Shown here: one piece after another, positions 39,528-51,300 of the stretch
Layout of the letters: each line of letters opens with the position of its first letter
Numbering within the stretch: the stretch's first letter is position 1
Assembly: GCA_014904985.1 (NCBI GenBank)
Contig: MU129130.1
Location: 31,575 to 95,574, forward strand
Reading direction: 5' to 3'
Length of the DNA stretch: 64,000 bases
DNA from: Hydnum rufescens UP504
Taxonomy: Eukaryota; Basidiomycota; Agaricomycetes; Cantharellales; Hydnaceae
Program-made: the position numbers and the translations under genes
Notes under the pieces: model-generated
What the model was told of the DNA's origin: nothing
Seen by the model: the letters and a program-made list of their open reading frames with translations, nothing else
Database searches by the model: none

Positions 39528-40294
39528 CTCTGCGACGTAATTTATATGCAGCATGTTTGGCACAAAGGTTACCCTGGACTCAGAAGCAATGAGTCGAAGA
39601 TTTAAGGTGTCCTCAAGCACCAGGAAATCTGAATTTGGCTGCAAGCAGTCAAGCATGAAATGTTAACACCAGATGATGCGGCAAAGATTAATCACTAGTA
39701 ACAAATTGAGGTCAGGCAACAGGCAAAGAAAGCAAGAAGGGTTTGTTTACTTGCTTCAGCAATGACCTGATGTCAACTGTCCAGATTGTCTTCGATGAAT
39801 TGTCGTATTTCTTCCATTATCTCCCTTTTCACCTCAGGAGGGATGGATGCTTACACAGTGCAGCATGATGAGCCATGATTTCCGGGCACACCATCCTGAA
39901 GATATCTCACCAAGCGCTTGAGGTCCAAGGGAATTTTCGAGCGTCCGGACTTTAAGGCTTGCCATTTTCCTGCATTCCTCTGCTCACAAACTGAATTATA
40001 TGAGATTAAGAGACATTCGTGTGGCTCACCCCTTGCTTTATCTTTGATGTCGTCAGTCCACCCGCTTTCGTCTAACTTCCTCTTTAATCGGGAGCCAATG
40101 CGATCCCATTCCCCGCTTTAGGGGGAATGCGTTGTTGAGGGAGACGAAGGCGCGCACATATCTCACACGTACCTCACCACCATACGATTTTGCAGCGGTT
40201 TTGCCAACTTGGCGACTTCCTGAGATTGAGGCATCTCCTTACATATGTCCCACGTGAGCCGGCAAACGCCGAATGCACCTTTCCGTGTAATTCA
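39528..40294. other. Intergenic region between p24 and mitochondrial uS10
   Basis: 767 bp without a recognisable gene, RNA or repeat. It should hold the p24 3' UTR and the uS10 promoter. Confidence 0.5.
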
Positions 40295-41292
40295 ATGTTG
40301 CGCCGCCAGCTGTTGCTCGCTGTGAGGACTGCGGCGACGACAGTGAGTAGACAATCACGGCCAAAAAATCCAACATTTTCTCGGTAGGAAATCTTTGCGT
40401 TTCGTTTGTCGTTCCGCCTCGATTTTTACGTTTTTGGTTCCACCTTTATTTCAGTTTTACAACGTCTATTGCTAGCTCGTCGCATAGTCCCAGGAGCCCG
40501 GAAGTTTGGCGAGCGAGTGGCGAAGTTGAATCACATACCGATGAAGGATTTGATCCCTATTCCTCACCTGCTGCCCTCACGATCGCGCCTCAGCATCCTC
40601 GGACACACGGAATTCCCGTCGCGGTGCTCCATCTGCGGTCCCATGAACCAGAACTTCTAGAGCTCTTCATTCATTTTGTCCTCCACGCGGCATATGCCTT
40701 AAATATGCCCGTCTCTCGCGCTGCGTACCTCCCCACAAAGCGCTCACTGTACACCGTCATACGTGGTCCATTCGCGCATAAGAAATCCCAAGAGAACTTT
40801 GAAAAGGTCGTCCACAAGCGCGCTATAAAAGTGTGGGACACGCATCCCGACGTGCTAGGTAAATGGATTAAATATCTCGAAATCAACCTTCTTGGAGGCG
40901 TTGGGATGCGCATTGTGCGGTGGGAGCGCACCGCGATTGGTTTCGGGAGGACACATCTCAGCCATCTGGAGACTGAGCGGCAGTTACATGCGGGGCTCGC
41001 GGATGAAGAGGCTGGGAGGATTCAACAATTGGCCGAAAGTATCATTCGTGCGGAAATGGAGGCAGCGGCATCGGCTAGGGAAGCCGACCAGGGGTCTGAT
41101 GGAAAAAGTGAAGGCGCCGATGTCAATGAATCCTCACCACCCACTTCCCAATCATCTCTGGATTCGGATTCGTCGGGGAGAAGTACAACCGAGGCCTCGG
41201 CTCGGGAGAACAGTGCAGAGGCAGACATCAAATCTGAAGAGAAGGCCAGTGCGGTAGAAAGGACAGATTCCCAGCCTAATGATAAACGTTGA
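40295..41292 (+). CDS. RSM10: Mitochondrial small-subunit ribosomal protein uS10m
   Basis: Two exons, 40295-40383 and 40455-41292, give 308 residues. Residues 1-40 are basic and Ser/Thr-rich without acids (MLRRQLLLAVRTAATTVSRQ), as expected for a mitochondrial presequence. The uS10 core is VAVLHLRSHEPELLELFIHF, NMPVSRAAYLPTKRSLYTVI, GPFAHKKSQENFEKVVHKRA and LEINLLGGVGMRIVRWE. The C-terminal 90 residues (acidic, Ser/Glu-rich, EMEAAASAREADQ) are an extension beyond the bacterial core. This is the intact copy. A decayed copy lies in mirror position at about 60.7-61.5 kb. Confidence 0.92.
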
Positions 41293-41709
41293 TCCCTGTC
41301 GTGATTGATTTAATGACTGGCTATGTTCGCCCAGGCTTTACAGCCAGCAGGGCCACAAAGGTCATGTGATTATGTCAACTGAGCGCCTGATTGAGCGTGG
41401 GATGACCGTCTCAGGAGTCAGCCCGCTCTGAAAATGGATCTTTAACCTTTCTGGACCAGCTCTGAGGGGATGGCTCACCATTTCTGAAAGAGTAATACCT
41501 AGTATCTATCCGCTTTTGATGGGATGTACACCAATTCCGAGGGGTGAATGTGCCCCCGTGGTCCGAAAAATAGGTTCTCTGCTTTCTTCGCCACTCGAGC
41601 GCTTGTCAATCGTGACACGGTTCATCATCTTTTAACGTCTGGTCAATCCATCAGTTAGACTGCTTTCTCGTACATCGTCGCTTCCAACGCCCCGCTCAAC
41701 CCAGTGAAG

Positions 41710-44700
41710 ATGCGCAAAGTGTATATTTCAGGTATACATCTCTTGCATGCCAGCAATCCGCATCTTACAAACCTGTTTGGCCCTCGCGACAGAGGCCAGG
41801 TGCAAAAGTCACCTTCTACGGACCTCGAGACGATATCGCCTTCACTTCACCGTTCAGCCTCCTGCTACCATCACTGGTCTTCGTTCGCCAAAGTCAGGCT
41901 ATATCGAGGCAAAGCATGATACCCTGATGTGGAAGGACCCCTTCGGGGATGAGTTGTACGTTTTCCTCACCATGCCTACTTCGTCGCCCTTCATTCACAT
42001 TCTCTCGGCAGCACGGTCACTCAAACACCTATTGATTGCAGAGTTATTATAGATTTGCGCGAGCGCCATCTTTGGCATTCGGGGCGGATCGTCGCATCGT
42101 GTAGTTTCGATCTCACCTCAACAGACAGAGGTGAACCTGCTCATGTTTAGGTCAAGAGACTTGCATCCTCATCCACCCCCTTTATTCCTACAGCCATACG
42201 TTTGGATTTGATGGGTGAGGTGAATGACAAATTTGGAGAGTTGACAATATGGGTGGCGTCCTCTCCTGTATCGACTGGTGAGGCTGTCCAGAATGCCAAC
42301 CGGGCTGCCGAGCAGCTAGGTCCCGGAGTATCGGTTGTCAACGACGCCATTCGAGCCACGGCCCCATTCGTAACGGAAATCACGGCCCAACTCAACGCTT
42401 GGCAGCCCTTGTTGAGTCGCCTCCGTGCACTTGTGAAAGTTGCTGATATGCTCGCCGAGGCAGGTTTCATCTCGAGTGCCAGTTCCCTGCGACCACTAAG
42501 AACTATTTACAAACAGACACACCCCTGGATTAAATTAGCATGGGGAGTTGTCTCAGCAGCGTATAGGGTAAGACTAGAATCAAGTTTGTATCTGTGTGCG
42601 TTCTCACAGGTGTTCGATTAGATCACTTCCGCCCAGACTGAGCGAGATGCGAAAGTGGTGGGTTTAGTCCGGACAATGGCCCACACCTGCTCCTTTGCCG
42701 ACGAGGCCGAAGAGTTGAAGAAACGCTCGAAAAGAGATCAAGACATTATCAACCAAATGCTGCGGCAAGTGATGGAATGCGCATATTTCATTCGGGACTA
42801 TTCCAGGGACATGTCCTTCGGTATGTGAAATCCCGCGTATTCTACTTACTATAACACTGATCACCATGGGCCGCAGTCAACCGCACTGTGAAGAACATGG
42901 TGTCTCCCGTGGACGCACGCATCGATAGCTACAAGGGGACCCTTGAGGCTCTCCGACGGAATTTGATTGATCATGCGAACATAGAATGTACCGTCATGAC
43001 GCATCGCGTCTTAGACGTCGTGACCGAAGTCCGTAAGTGCTTCTTGTATGTCTTCGGTCAAAATGTGTATTCTAAGATTGTCCACAGTGGACTTGCAAGT
43101 TCTCGGCGAATTAAAATATGCCCCGGAGGCCCATCATGATCTGGACAAAGCATGTCTATCAGGCACGCGTATCGAGATCATCGACGCTATAGTACGTTGG
43201 GCTGTGGGAGCTGATACGCCGTCGTTTGATTCGGGTGGTTCAATTACTTTGAACTCTGATGAATCATCTCGTGTGCTTTGGTTGTGCGGCACAGCGGGTG
43301 CGGGGAAATCATCGATTCTTCGCTCATGCGCGAAACAGGTTTCCAACCTTGAACGTAAGGGGGCGTACTATGGCTTCGACAAGAATAAACCCCTCATGAA
43401 CCTCACCAACCTGTTCAGTACGATTGCTCGAGACCTCGCTGAACTGGATGACTCCCGGAAGCAGCGCCTAATCAATGCCGTCAAGAAAGATATCGCGATA
43501 CGAACAACCGATAACTGCAAATTGCAGTTCAAGCACTTTATCTTGAAATCATTCGAGGATGATAAGGCCGTGGGGGAGACAGTTGTTTTCATCGACGCGT
43601 TTGACGAATCTGGGGACGTTAGGGCTCGTGCCGACGCGCTCGCTATTCTATCAAAGCGAGCCTCAGAGCTCCCTCCAGGTCTTCGATTCGTAGTCACTTC
43701 CAGGTATGAGCATGATATCCAAAGTGCACTGTGCTCTCCACTGCCCCCCGGGGTTGCCATCATGCTTGTGGACGACATCCCGACTCATCAGACCTCGCGC
43801 GATATTGCAACGTATATACATAATGAACTCGGCGATGTGGATGAGTTCCGAGAGACAGGGTACCAGGCACAGCTGAATGCGCTCATTCAGAAGGCCGGAA
43901 CATCCTTTCAGTGGGCTGCTACCGCCTGTCGCTTCATTTGCAACGATTGTGATGCTGGCATCGACCCGCGTGACCAGATTAGGACGGTGCTGCGTAGCGA
44001 TGAAGGGCTGTATGGGCTGTATAGCACCGTCATGAAGGAACACTGCGATCCCTCCCATGAGAAGGCGGTGCAACGAGTCAGGTCGATCCTAGGCCGAATC
44101 ATATGCGCTCAAGAGCCATTATCGTTGCGTGCCCTTGTGCAGCTTGTTCCACCCGACTCCATCCTCACTCCAGATGACATGGGGACACAACGACGAATTG
44201 TGAAACATCTTGGGTCGCTCCTGAGCGGTACGCACGATGATTATGAGCCCATCGGGACACTCCACTCGTCTTATCGTGATTTCTTGTTTAATCCCGAGCA
44301 TAACAAAGATTTCTACATCGACAAAGATGAAGCAAATGAGCAGATGGCCCTGGGGTGTTTCCGTGTGATGGACCAGAACTTGAGGTTCAATATCTGTCAA
44401 TTCCCCACATCCTTCCTTCGGAATGCAGACATATCGAATATTAAGGAACTGCGGGAAAAACACATCCCTTCTCATCTGTATTATGCATGTCGATTCTGGG
44501 GTTTCCATGTGTCCTCAACACCTGGTGGCATGTTTGCTCAGAAATGCATGGAGTCATTCTTTCAGAAGGACTTCCTACACTGGTTGGAAGTGATGAGCAT
44601 TATGAAGAGCTCCCCTCAAATTGCACTTGCCTCTCTTAGTCCCTCTCATGTAGGCATGGCTCCACTTTGAGTACATGTTGAAATTGTTGGCTGATTCTTG

Positions 44701-47117
44701 ATATATGTTCATCAGGTAGCAGTGGACCTCATTGAAGTGCATTGGGATGCCATACAGTTCATCTCCATGTTTTCAACTGCCATTTCAATCAGTATGCCAC
44801 AGATCTACCTCTCTGGCCTGACTTTTGCACCTGTGTCCTCCCTCCTATATCAGAGGTGGCAAGGTGAATTTCCAGGAGTTGCACATCTTGCTCAGGGACA
44901 ACTTCAGCACTGGCCAAAGGTCATGTTGATCTTGGAGGGACATGATGAAGCTGTACTATCTGTGGCTTTCTCACCTGATGCCAAGTACATTGCTTCCTGC
45001 TCTGCAGACAAGACCATACAGCTCTGGAATGCAGAGACAGGCATGAGCATTGGCCAGCCATTGGAGGGGCATGATGATGCCATCCAGTCCATTGCCTTCT
45101 CCCCCAATGGTAAGCAGATAGCTTCTGGCTCCAAGGACAGGACCATCCAACTCTGGAATGTGGAGATGGGTGCAAGTATTGGCCAGCCAATGGAGGGCCA
45201 TGATGATGCCATCCTATCCATTGTTTTCTCCCCTGATGGCAAGCAGATTGCTTCTGGCTCCAGGGACAAGACCATACAACTCTGGAATGTGGAGAAGGGT
45301 GTAAAAATTGGCCAGCCAATGGAGGGGCATCATGGTCCTGTCACATCCATTGCTTTCTCCCCTGATGGCAAGCACATAGCCTCTGGCTCCTGGGACAAGA
45401 CCATCCAACTCTGGAGTGTGGAGACAGGAGCCAACATTGGCCAGCCAATGGAGGGGCATGATGATGCCATCTGGTCCATTGCTTTCTCTCCTGATGGCAA
45501 GCTAATTGCTTCTGGATCTGAGGACAAGACCATCCAACTCTGGAATGTGGAGACAGGGGTGAACATTGGCCAGCCAATGGAAGGGCATACTGAGGCCATC
45601 TGGTCCATTGCTTTCTCCCCTGATGGCAGGCTGATTGCTTCTGGCTCCTTTGACAAGACCATACAATTCTGGAGTGTGGAAATGGGTGTCAGCATTGGCC
45701 AGCCAATGGAGGGCCATCATGGTGGCATCTACTCCATAGCTTTCTCCCCTGATGGCAAGCAGATTGCTTCTGGCTCCTATGACAGGACTATAAAACTCTG
45801 GAGTGTGGAGATGGGAGTAAGCATGGGCCAGCCAGTGGAGAGGCATGATGATCCTATCTTGGCTGTTGCTTTCTCACCTGATGGCAAGCAGATTGCCTCT
45901 GGCTCTGAGGGAAGGACCATACAACTCTGGAATGTGGAGACAGGGATGAGGAATGGCCAGCCAATGGAGGGGCATGATGGTGCTGTCTGGTGCATTGCCT
46001 TCTCACCTGATGGCAAACAGATTGCTTCTGGCTCTGAGGATTATAGTGTGCGGCTATGGAGTGTGGAGATGGGTGTGGGCATTGGCCAGCCAATGGAGGG
46101 GCATAATGATGCCATCTTGTGCATTGCTTTCTCACCTGATGGCCAGCAGATTGCTTCTGGCTCCTTGGATAACACCATCCAACTCTGGAATGTGGAGACA
46201 GGGATGAGGATTGGCCAGCCAATAGAGGGGCATGATGGGGCCATCTGGTCCATTGCTTTTTCACCTGATGGCAAGCAGATTGCTTCTGGGTCTGAGGACA
46301 AGACCATACAACTCTGGAATGTAGGGATGGGTGTGAGGATTGGCCAGCCAATGGAGGGGCATGATGGGGCTGTCTGGTGCATTGCTTTCTCACCTGATGG
46401 CAGGCTGATTGCTTCTGGCTCTGAGGACAGGACCCTATGTCTCTGGGATGTGGAGATGGATGTGAGGATTGGCCAGCCAATGGAGAGGCATGATGGGGCT
46501 ATCTGGTGTGTTGCATTCTCACCTGATGGCAAGTGGATTGCTTCCAGTTCTGAGGACAAGACCATCCAACTCTGGAGTGTGGAGATGGGTGTGACCATTG
46601 GCAGACCAATGATGGGGCATAATGCTTGCATCAAGTCCTTTGCTATCTCACCTGATGGAAAGCAGATTGTATCTGGCTCTGAAGACAGAACCATATGGCT
46701 CTGGGATCTGGAGGCAGTTCTGACCATGGGCCAGCCAGTCCAGGGGAATGATGACAGCATCTTGTCAAATGCTTTCTTGTCTCACAGTAAGCAAATTGCT
46801 TCCAGTACCTGGAAAAATATAATCAAAATTTCCTGGTTTTCACTGTAGCATCCAAACCCATCCTTCCATATCCTGACCATCTATTCCAGCTCACCCCACA
46901 ATCTTTTCAACTTGATGATGGGTGGATTTTGGGACCCAGTGATGAGCTTATTCTATGGGTTCCAGCTGCATACCATGCATCTCTTGAGTACCCTCACCAT
47001 CGCATCCTGGGGAATGCCACTCAGATTGACTTTCAGCACCTTAGGTGTGGTAAGGAGTGGGTAAAATGTCATGAACCAGTTGGTGCAGAGGATCCTGGCA
47101 GTTTCATGGGTTTATAA
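41710..47117 (+). CDS. NLR-like protein: N-terminal domain, NACHT, 15 WD40-type units, C-terminal module (left copy)
   Basis: Start chosen at the ATG at 41710 (MRKVYIS), conserved in the right copy. The first exons (41710-42110) give a C2-like segment (YRLHFTVQPPATITGL, KSGYIEAKHDTLMWKDPFGD, RIVASCSFDL); their junctions are uncertain. A helical linker follows (GELTIWVASSPVSTGEA; HPWIKLAWGVVSAAYR; SFADEAEELKKRSKRDQDII). NACHT: Walker A WLCGTAGAGKSSILRSC near 43290, Walker B TVVFIDAFDES near 43590, sensor RFVVTSR near 43690. An intron at 44650-44715 links NACHT to the WD40 part, and one at 46787-46848 links WD40 to the end module, with DGWILGPSDELILWVPAAY and GKEWVKC, a C-terminal signature of fungal NACHT-WD40 proteins. 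Fungal NLR-like proteins of this build act in non-self recognition and programmed cell death. No clear executioner domain was identified. The coding frame is open throughout NACHT and WD40. Confidence 0.82.
44938..46740 (+). repeat. Tandem 129-bp WD40 repeat array (left copy)
   Basis: Fourteen complete 43-residue units and one partial unit, of the form [20 protein letters not shown] / [23 protein letters not shown]. The units are far more alike than in ordinary WD40 proteins, at both DNA and protein level. Differences cluster at a few positions: residues 3-7, 23-24 and 31-37 of the unit. Confidence 0.9.
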
Positions 47118-48682
47118 CATGTAGCAGCCTCTAATCACATGCCAATTTTCAGAGTGATCTGCCCAGTGCTTCTTTTTTGGAAATTTCTGGTGGTTCTGGT
47201 ACCCACTGTCCAGTACACTGCCTTAAGCTGGATGAATTGGGATGATTTTTGGCACAGAATTAGTACACTATATTTCCATGCTCCCTGTACATTTTCAAGT
47301 CCCCAGCTATTCTATGGGAGGAGAAAATCAATTTTCAATATCCAGACTTATTTGCCTTATATCTCAATAGCTACTGCATGGATTTGGCTGAAATCTTAAT
47401 ATGGTTTGCACCCAGATAGTCTCTAATCATGTGCCAAATTTCAGACTGATCCACCCAGTACTTAGATTCTGGCAACTTCCAGTGGTTCCAGAACTGTTCT
47501 TCCTGTCCTCATTGTTTCAGGGATTAACCATTGGCCCTGGGCCTGGTTTTTTTGTTTCATCAGGGTCCCTAGGGGTCCATCCATCCATCCCAGGCACCTC
47601 CCTCTGGTCCTGGGCATGCATTGAGCTGGATGCCTAAATATTGTTTGGATGTACTTCATCTAATTTCTGCATTTAGGCATTTTTTTAAGATAGGAAATAT
47701 GTATTATGTAACTGGATACCATTTAGGAATAATTATATAATATTTGTACTAAACTCAGACCCAAGTTACCTGCCTAGACTTGCTTAGGCACACAATTAGA
47801 CATGCCTAGACACAACTAGACACCATGAGACACCTCCTGGTGATGGTCAACCTGTTTTAATTTATCCACTAGTAGACACACTGCATACTAAGCCCCCATG
47901 GCCACACTAGGAGACACTAATCAACACACTCTAATGAGATATAGCAAGCTCTAGACATGACTAGACACAGCTGATTTAGGCATGCCTAAATCAACTGTCT
48001 AAATCAACTGCAGGGTGCCCATCCAGTCATTGTAAAACCCCTGGAGTGGCACCTGTGGCAGTGTGGAAGATAAAAACATCCAGTATCAGAAAATGTGAAA
48101 TCACACCATTTCTAACCAAAGGACAATCACATGACCAATTATGAAATTAATTAAGGCTATGCATGGAAACTGAATTCATACCTTTCTAATGGTACCAAAA
48201 GCAAGTTGAATGGTATAGAAGAAGGTTTGGGAGCTCTGATGACTGTCAAATCAAAATCTGGTTCAGCCAGTGTGGGGATAGGAGACTGTATTTCTGTTGT
48301 TATTCAATGGGATGGTTTGCTTCAATGGTTGATCACCCTCTGCAAGATGTGTATGGTGTTCAGTGGAGATGTGATATGGACTAGCTGTAGTCAATGATAT
48401 ATCATAGGATGCTTGTACAAAGGCTTATACATTGTTTGTGTTGTGTTGATTTGTTTACATCCTCCTGGTCAAAATATGGATATATGTGAATTCTAGACTG
48501 GTGTTGGAGGGATAAATCCCTACACCATAGAATCCTCATCCAAGGTCAAATTCCCTTATGAATGAATTAATTAACTGTCACCATGCTCATTGAATTCCTT
48601 CATCATTCATTTACTTGAGAATCAATTGGAATCCTACCCCCTACCCATCCACAATTCCACCTCACTCCTTTACCATGAACAC
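47118..48682. other. Spacer with nested repeats, left part
   Basis: AT-rich, CG-free DNA without a gene. It contains short scattered CTAGACA/GAGACAC units (47770-47965), the 22-bp palindrome at 47972-47993, a block at about 48052-48210 repeated directly at about 49924-50160, a block at about 48200-48480 repeated inversely at about 51420-51700, and a block from 48497 (GTGTTGGAGGG) repeated directly from 53047. Confidence 0.6.
47972..47993. repeat. Perfect 22-bp palindrome
   Basis: TGATTTAGGCA followed by its exact reverse complement TGCCTAAATCA. It lies in a region of CTAGACA/GAGACAC short repeats, and the half CTAAATCAACTG recurs immediately downstream. Confidence 0.8.
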
Positions 48683-49906
48683 CAGTCAATTTGTTGACTG
48701 TCCATTGTAAGCAGGATTGCTATGAACCAGTCCAACTACTGTCTGCAATATTGAACTGGAGATGGAGGGAATCACAGAACTAATTTGGATGTTCAGGTTC
48801 AAGTGGGGGAGGTCTTTTTGAATACGGGGAATTGCTTGTAAGTTGGCACTGTCCAAGCAATTGAAAATAAAGGAGTTTTGTTGGCTACTGTACCACACCC
48901 TAAGAATCTCCTCTTGAAACCTTAGTCAAAGCATAGTTAGAGTAGTCTTTTCAAGTGAGAAATCACCCAGAAACCAGCAGCAAGTCACTGTGCTTCAGAC
49001 TGGAGGGAGGGGGAGAACTACTGAATTTGTGTGCTAGCTGCACCTAACATGCAATCCAGATGACTTTGACTCAATAGAAAGTGAAAAAGTCAGACATAAG
49101 GGATGCATAGAGAAAAAGAAATGAAGTTAAAATATTTAAAACTGATGGAGATATTCCAATTTCAAGATAAAAGGGGAGATTGACACATTACATGCCATTC
49201 CTCCTTCAATTCTGGACAAGTTCCCTTAAGGAAAAGTGGAATAGGTTTCCCTGAAGGTCTTCTCCATTGGACATAAGAGAGCCAGAAGTAATTCACTATT
49301 TGTGATGGTGGAGCAAAGGGGGAGTCCTGGGGAGGGAGTTGTCTTGTGAAAAATGGAGTTCTTATCTGATCATTTTTCCCTTGGTACCATTCAATGCACA
49401 CTTTTAACAGCTTTCAGGGTGTGGTAGTCATGAGTGAATCAGATATGAATTGGCTTCAAAAATTGAAAAATACTCCTTCAGAGTATGAATCATGGAAAGA
49501 TAATGGTACAGGGACCGCATTTTTGATCTGTTCATTGTGTGTTTGGTACTGTTCAATAGGTATGATTTGTATCTTTCTGGGTGCAGTTGTTTTGAGTTGA
49601 TCTGATTAAAACTGACAGATAAATTTGAAAAATACACCTTGAGAGTAGTGCAGCCCCTTTCTGGATCATGTGACAGATCTATGAGTCCAGAATCAGAACT
49701 AGGCCCCATCCACATCATTACATAATCACAATCCTTTGCCCTTAAGGCAGTAGGATGACTTGGGAAAATAGACAAGTCATACAGTCTTGGGGAAGAATGG
49801 CAAGTTGGATTGCCTTGTCCAAAGAAATTGGACTTGAGATAGGGCATAAACTGCCCCTTTTTGAGGAGGACTGTTGAAGTCCAATGGACAGTCAACAAAT
49901 TGACTG
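48683..49906. mobile_element. 1.2-kb element with perfect 25-bp inverted ends
   Basis: Positions 48683-48707 and 49882-49906 are exact reverse complements of 25 bp (outer part CAGTCAATTTGTTGACTG, itself an imperfect palindrome). The inverted similarity continues outward for roughly 20 bp (CCTTTACCATGAA). The body has no intact ORF of known function. A second copy at about 53229-54430 has the body in the opposite orientation relative to its flank. Confidence 0.65.
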
Positions 49907-50584
49907 ATATTCATGGTAAAGGAGTAAGGCAGTGTGGAAGATAAAAACATCCAGTATCAGAAAATGCAAATTTCTATTGATCCCAGCCTATGGAATGATC
50001 ATGTGACCTATTATGAAATTAATTATGGCTATGCATGAAAACAGAATTTGTTTGATTACTCCATCAGTTTTGATCAGAAACACTTGCCCATACAACGCTT
50101 TAGAAAGCTACAAATCACACCTTTCAAACAATACCAAAAGCAAGTTAAATGGATCAAAAATGCACTCTCCAGGTCAATATTACTATGAAAATCTGCATTC
50201 CACAGTATTTTATGAATTTCTCTATCAGTTTACATCCAATCTACTTGGAATTATAACTTCCAGAAAGCCATTAAAAATCAGCATTGAACAGCACTGAGCA
50301 TGCCAAGAACAGATCAAAACTGCACTCTCCAGAACAATATTACCGTGAAAATCAACACCCACTAGTGTTTTACAAATTTCTTCATCAATTTGCATCTGAT
50401 CTGCTCAGAATTATTACACCAAGAAAGCTATTGAAAATACACATTGAATGATACTGAGAACACCTATAAGGGATATAAACTGCTGTCTCCACATTGAATC
50501 CAACCCCATGCACATTGTTTCCATTATTAACCAGTGATATAAACATCTTAACCACTGGACTACAGACAAATTAATCTCCAAGAA

Positions 50585-51300
50585 CTTGGAAATATCCTTT
50601 GATTTCATCTCTCATTGTCACAAATGACTTCCAGAACTTCACAGAAACCAAGATAACAGCCTCCTTCCAACCCTATTGTTCTGTTTATGAATGACTCACA
50701 TATGAGTGAGTCATTTCTCTTTAAACACAGCCACCTTGGAAAGGTATAAAAGCTGCCCAGATACCCCCACCAAATATATCCATATGCTTCTGCTCACAGT
50801 GTTCTTTGAACCACTCCAGTTGATCCCCCCTGTGACTGATCCCCTTGTGATTTACTATGTTTGTGGGTCTTCCTGTATAATGCTATCCCATGAGGCTCCT
50901 GTCCTTAGCATGAATTATGACACCAGTCTCCTGGAAAAATCTTATGGCTACTCCTGACCCATGACTGCATTATGACATCATTTCTTTATTACTCTTTTGT
51001 TCTACTCCACTGTGACTCCCTCATGACATCACTATGATCTCATAGCTTTATTACTCTTTTGTTCTTGCTCTACACACAGCCACCTTCAGAAAGGTATATA
51101 AGCTAGCAGAATTTCTTGTACCCCCCATGTCCTCACTCTGGAAATCAACCACTGTCAACTTTTCTGCTTGCCTCTGAAGAACAGTCCATCTAAAGCCATC
51201 TGGAGCTAAGTCATCTTCAAAGTTGTTGAGACAAAGCCACTGGAAGCCCTCTACATGAATCACTAAAGTCAAGGATAGTTGCAGGACCTAAGGTTAGAGT
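50585..51300 (+). mobile_element. LTR-like promoter region (putative solo LTR remnant)
   Basis: Two TATA-like boxes stand in the same context: CACAGCCACCTTGGAAAGG then TATAAAAG at 50746-50753, and CACAGCCACCTTCAGAAAGG then TATATAAG near 51099. A direct repeat containing TTTATTACTCTTTTGTTCT occurs near 50985 and 51047. A 10-bp inverted repeat (AATGACTCAC / GTGAGTCATT) lies at 50690-50715. The build resembles a retrotransposon LTR with duplicated upstream elements. I found no gag-pol and no target-site duplication. Confidence 0.35.

Larger units (their letters stand above)
40455..47117 (+). repeat. Left arm of the large inverted duplication
   Basis: The segment from uS10 exon 2 to the end of the left NLR-like gene is matched in reverse orientation by 54918-61480. 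Pairs of homologous points give nearly constant sums: start codons of the NLRs 41710 and 60313, uS10 stops 41292 and 60715, NLR stops 47117 and 54918. The axis is therefore about 51.0 kb. Similarity reads across coding, intron and intergenic DNA. Confidence 0.85.

Noticed and set aside
44938..46740. CRISPR-like regular repeats
   Set aside because: The 129-bp period is a protein repeat in frame; there are no short palindromic repeats with unique spacers, and the DNA is eukaryotic.
44904..46760. Long minus-strand open frames opposite the left WD40 array (and plus-strand ones at 55223-57260)
   Set aside because: They are shadows created by the periodic, CG-free WD40 DNA; no start context, no homology, and the real frame lies on the other strand.
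46929..47117. Independent small gene after the left WD40 array
   Set aside because: Intron 46787-46848 joins it in phase to the WD40 frame, and the right copy has the same intron and module, so it is the C-terminus of the NLR gene.
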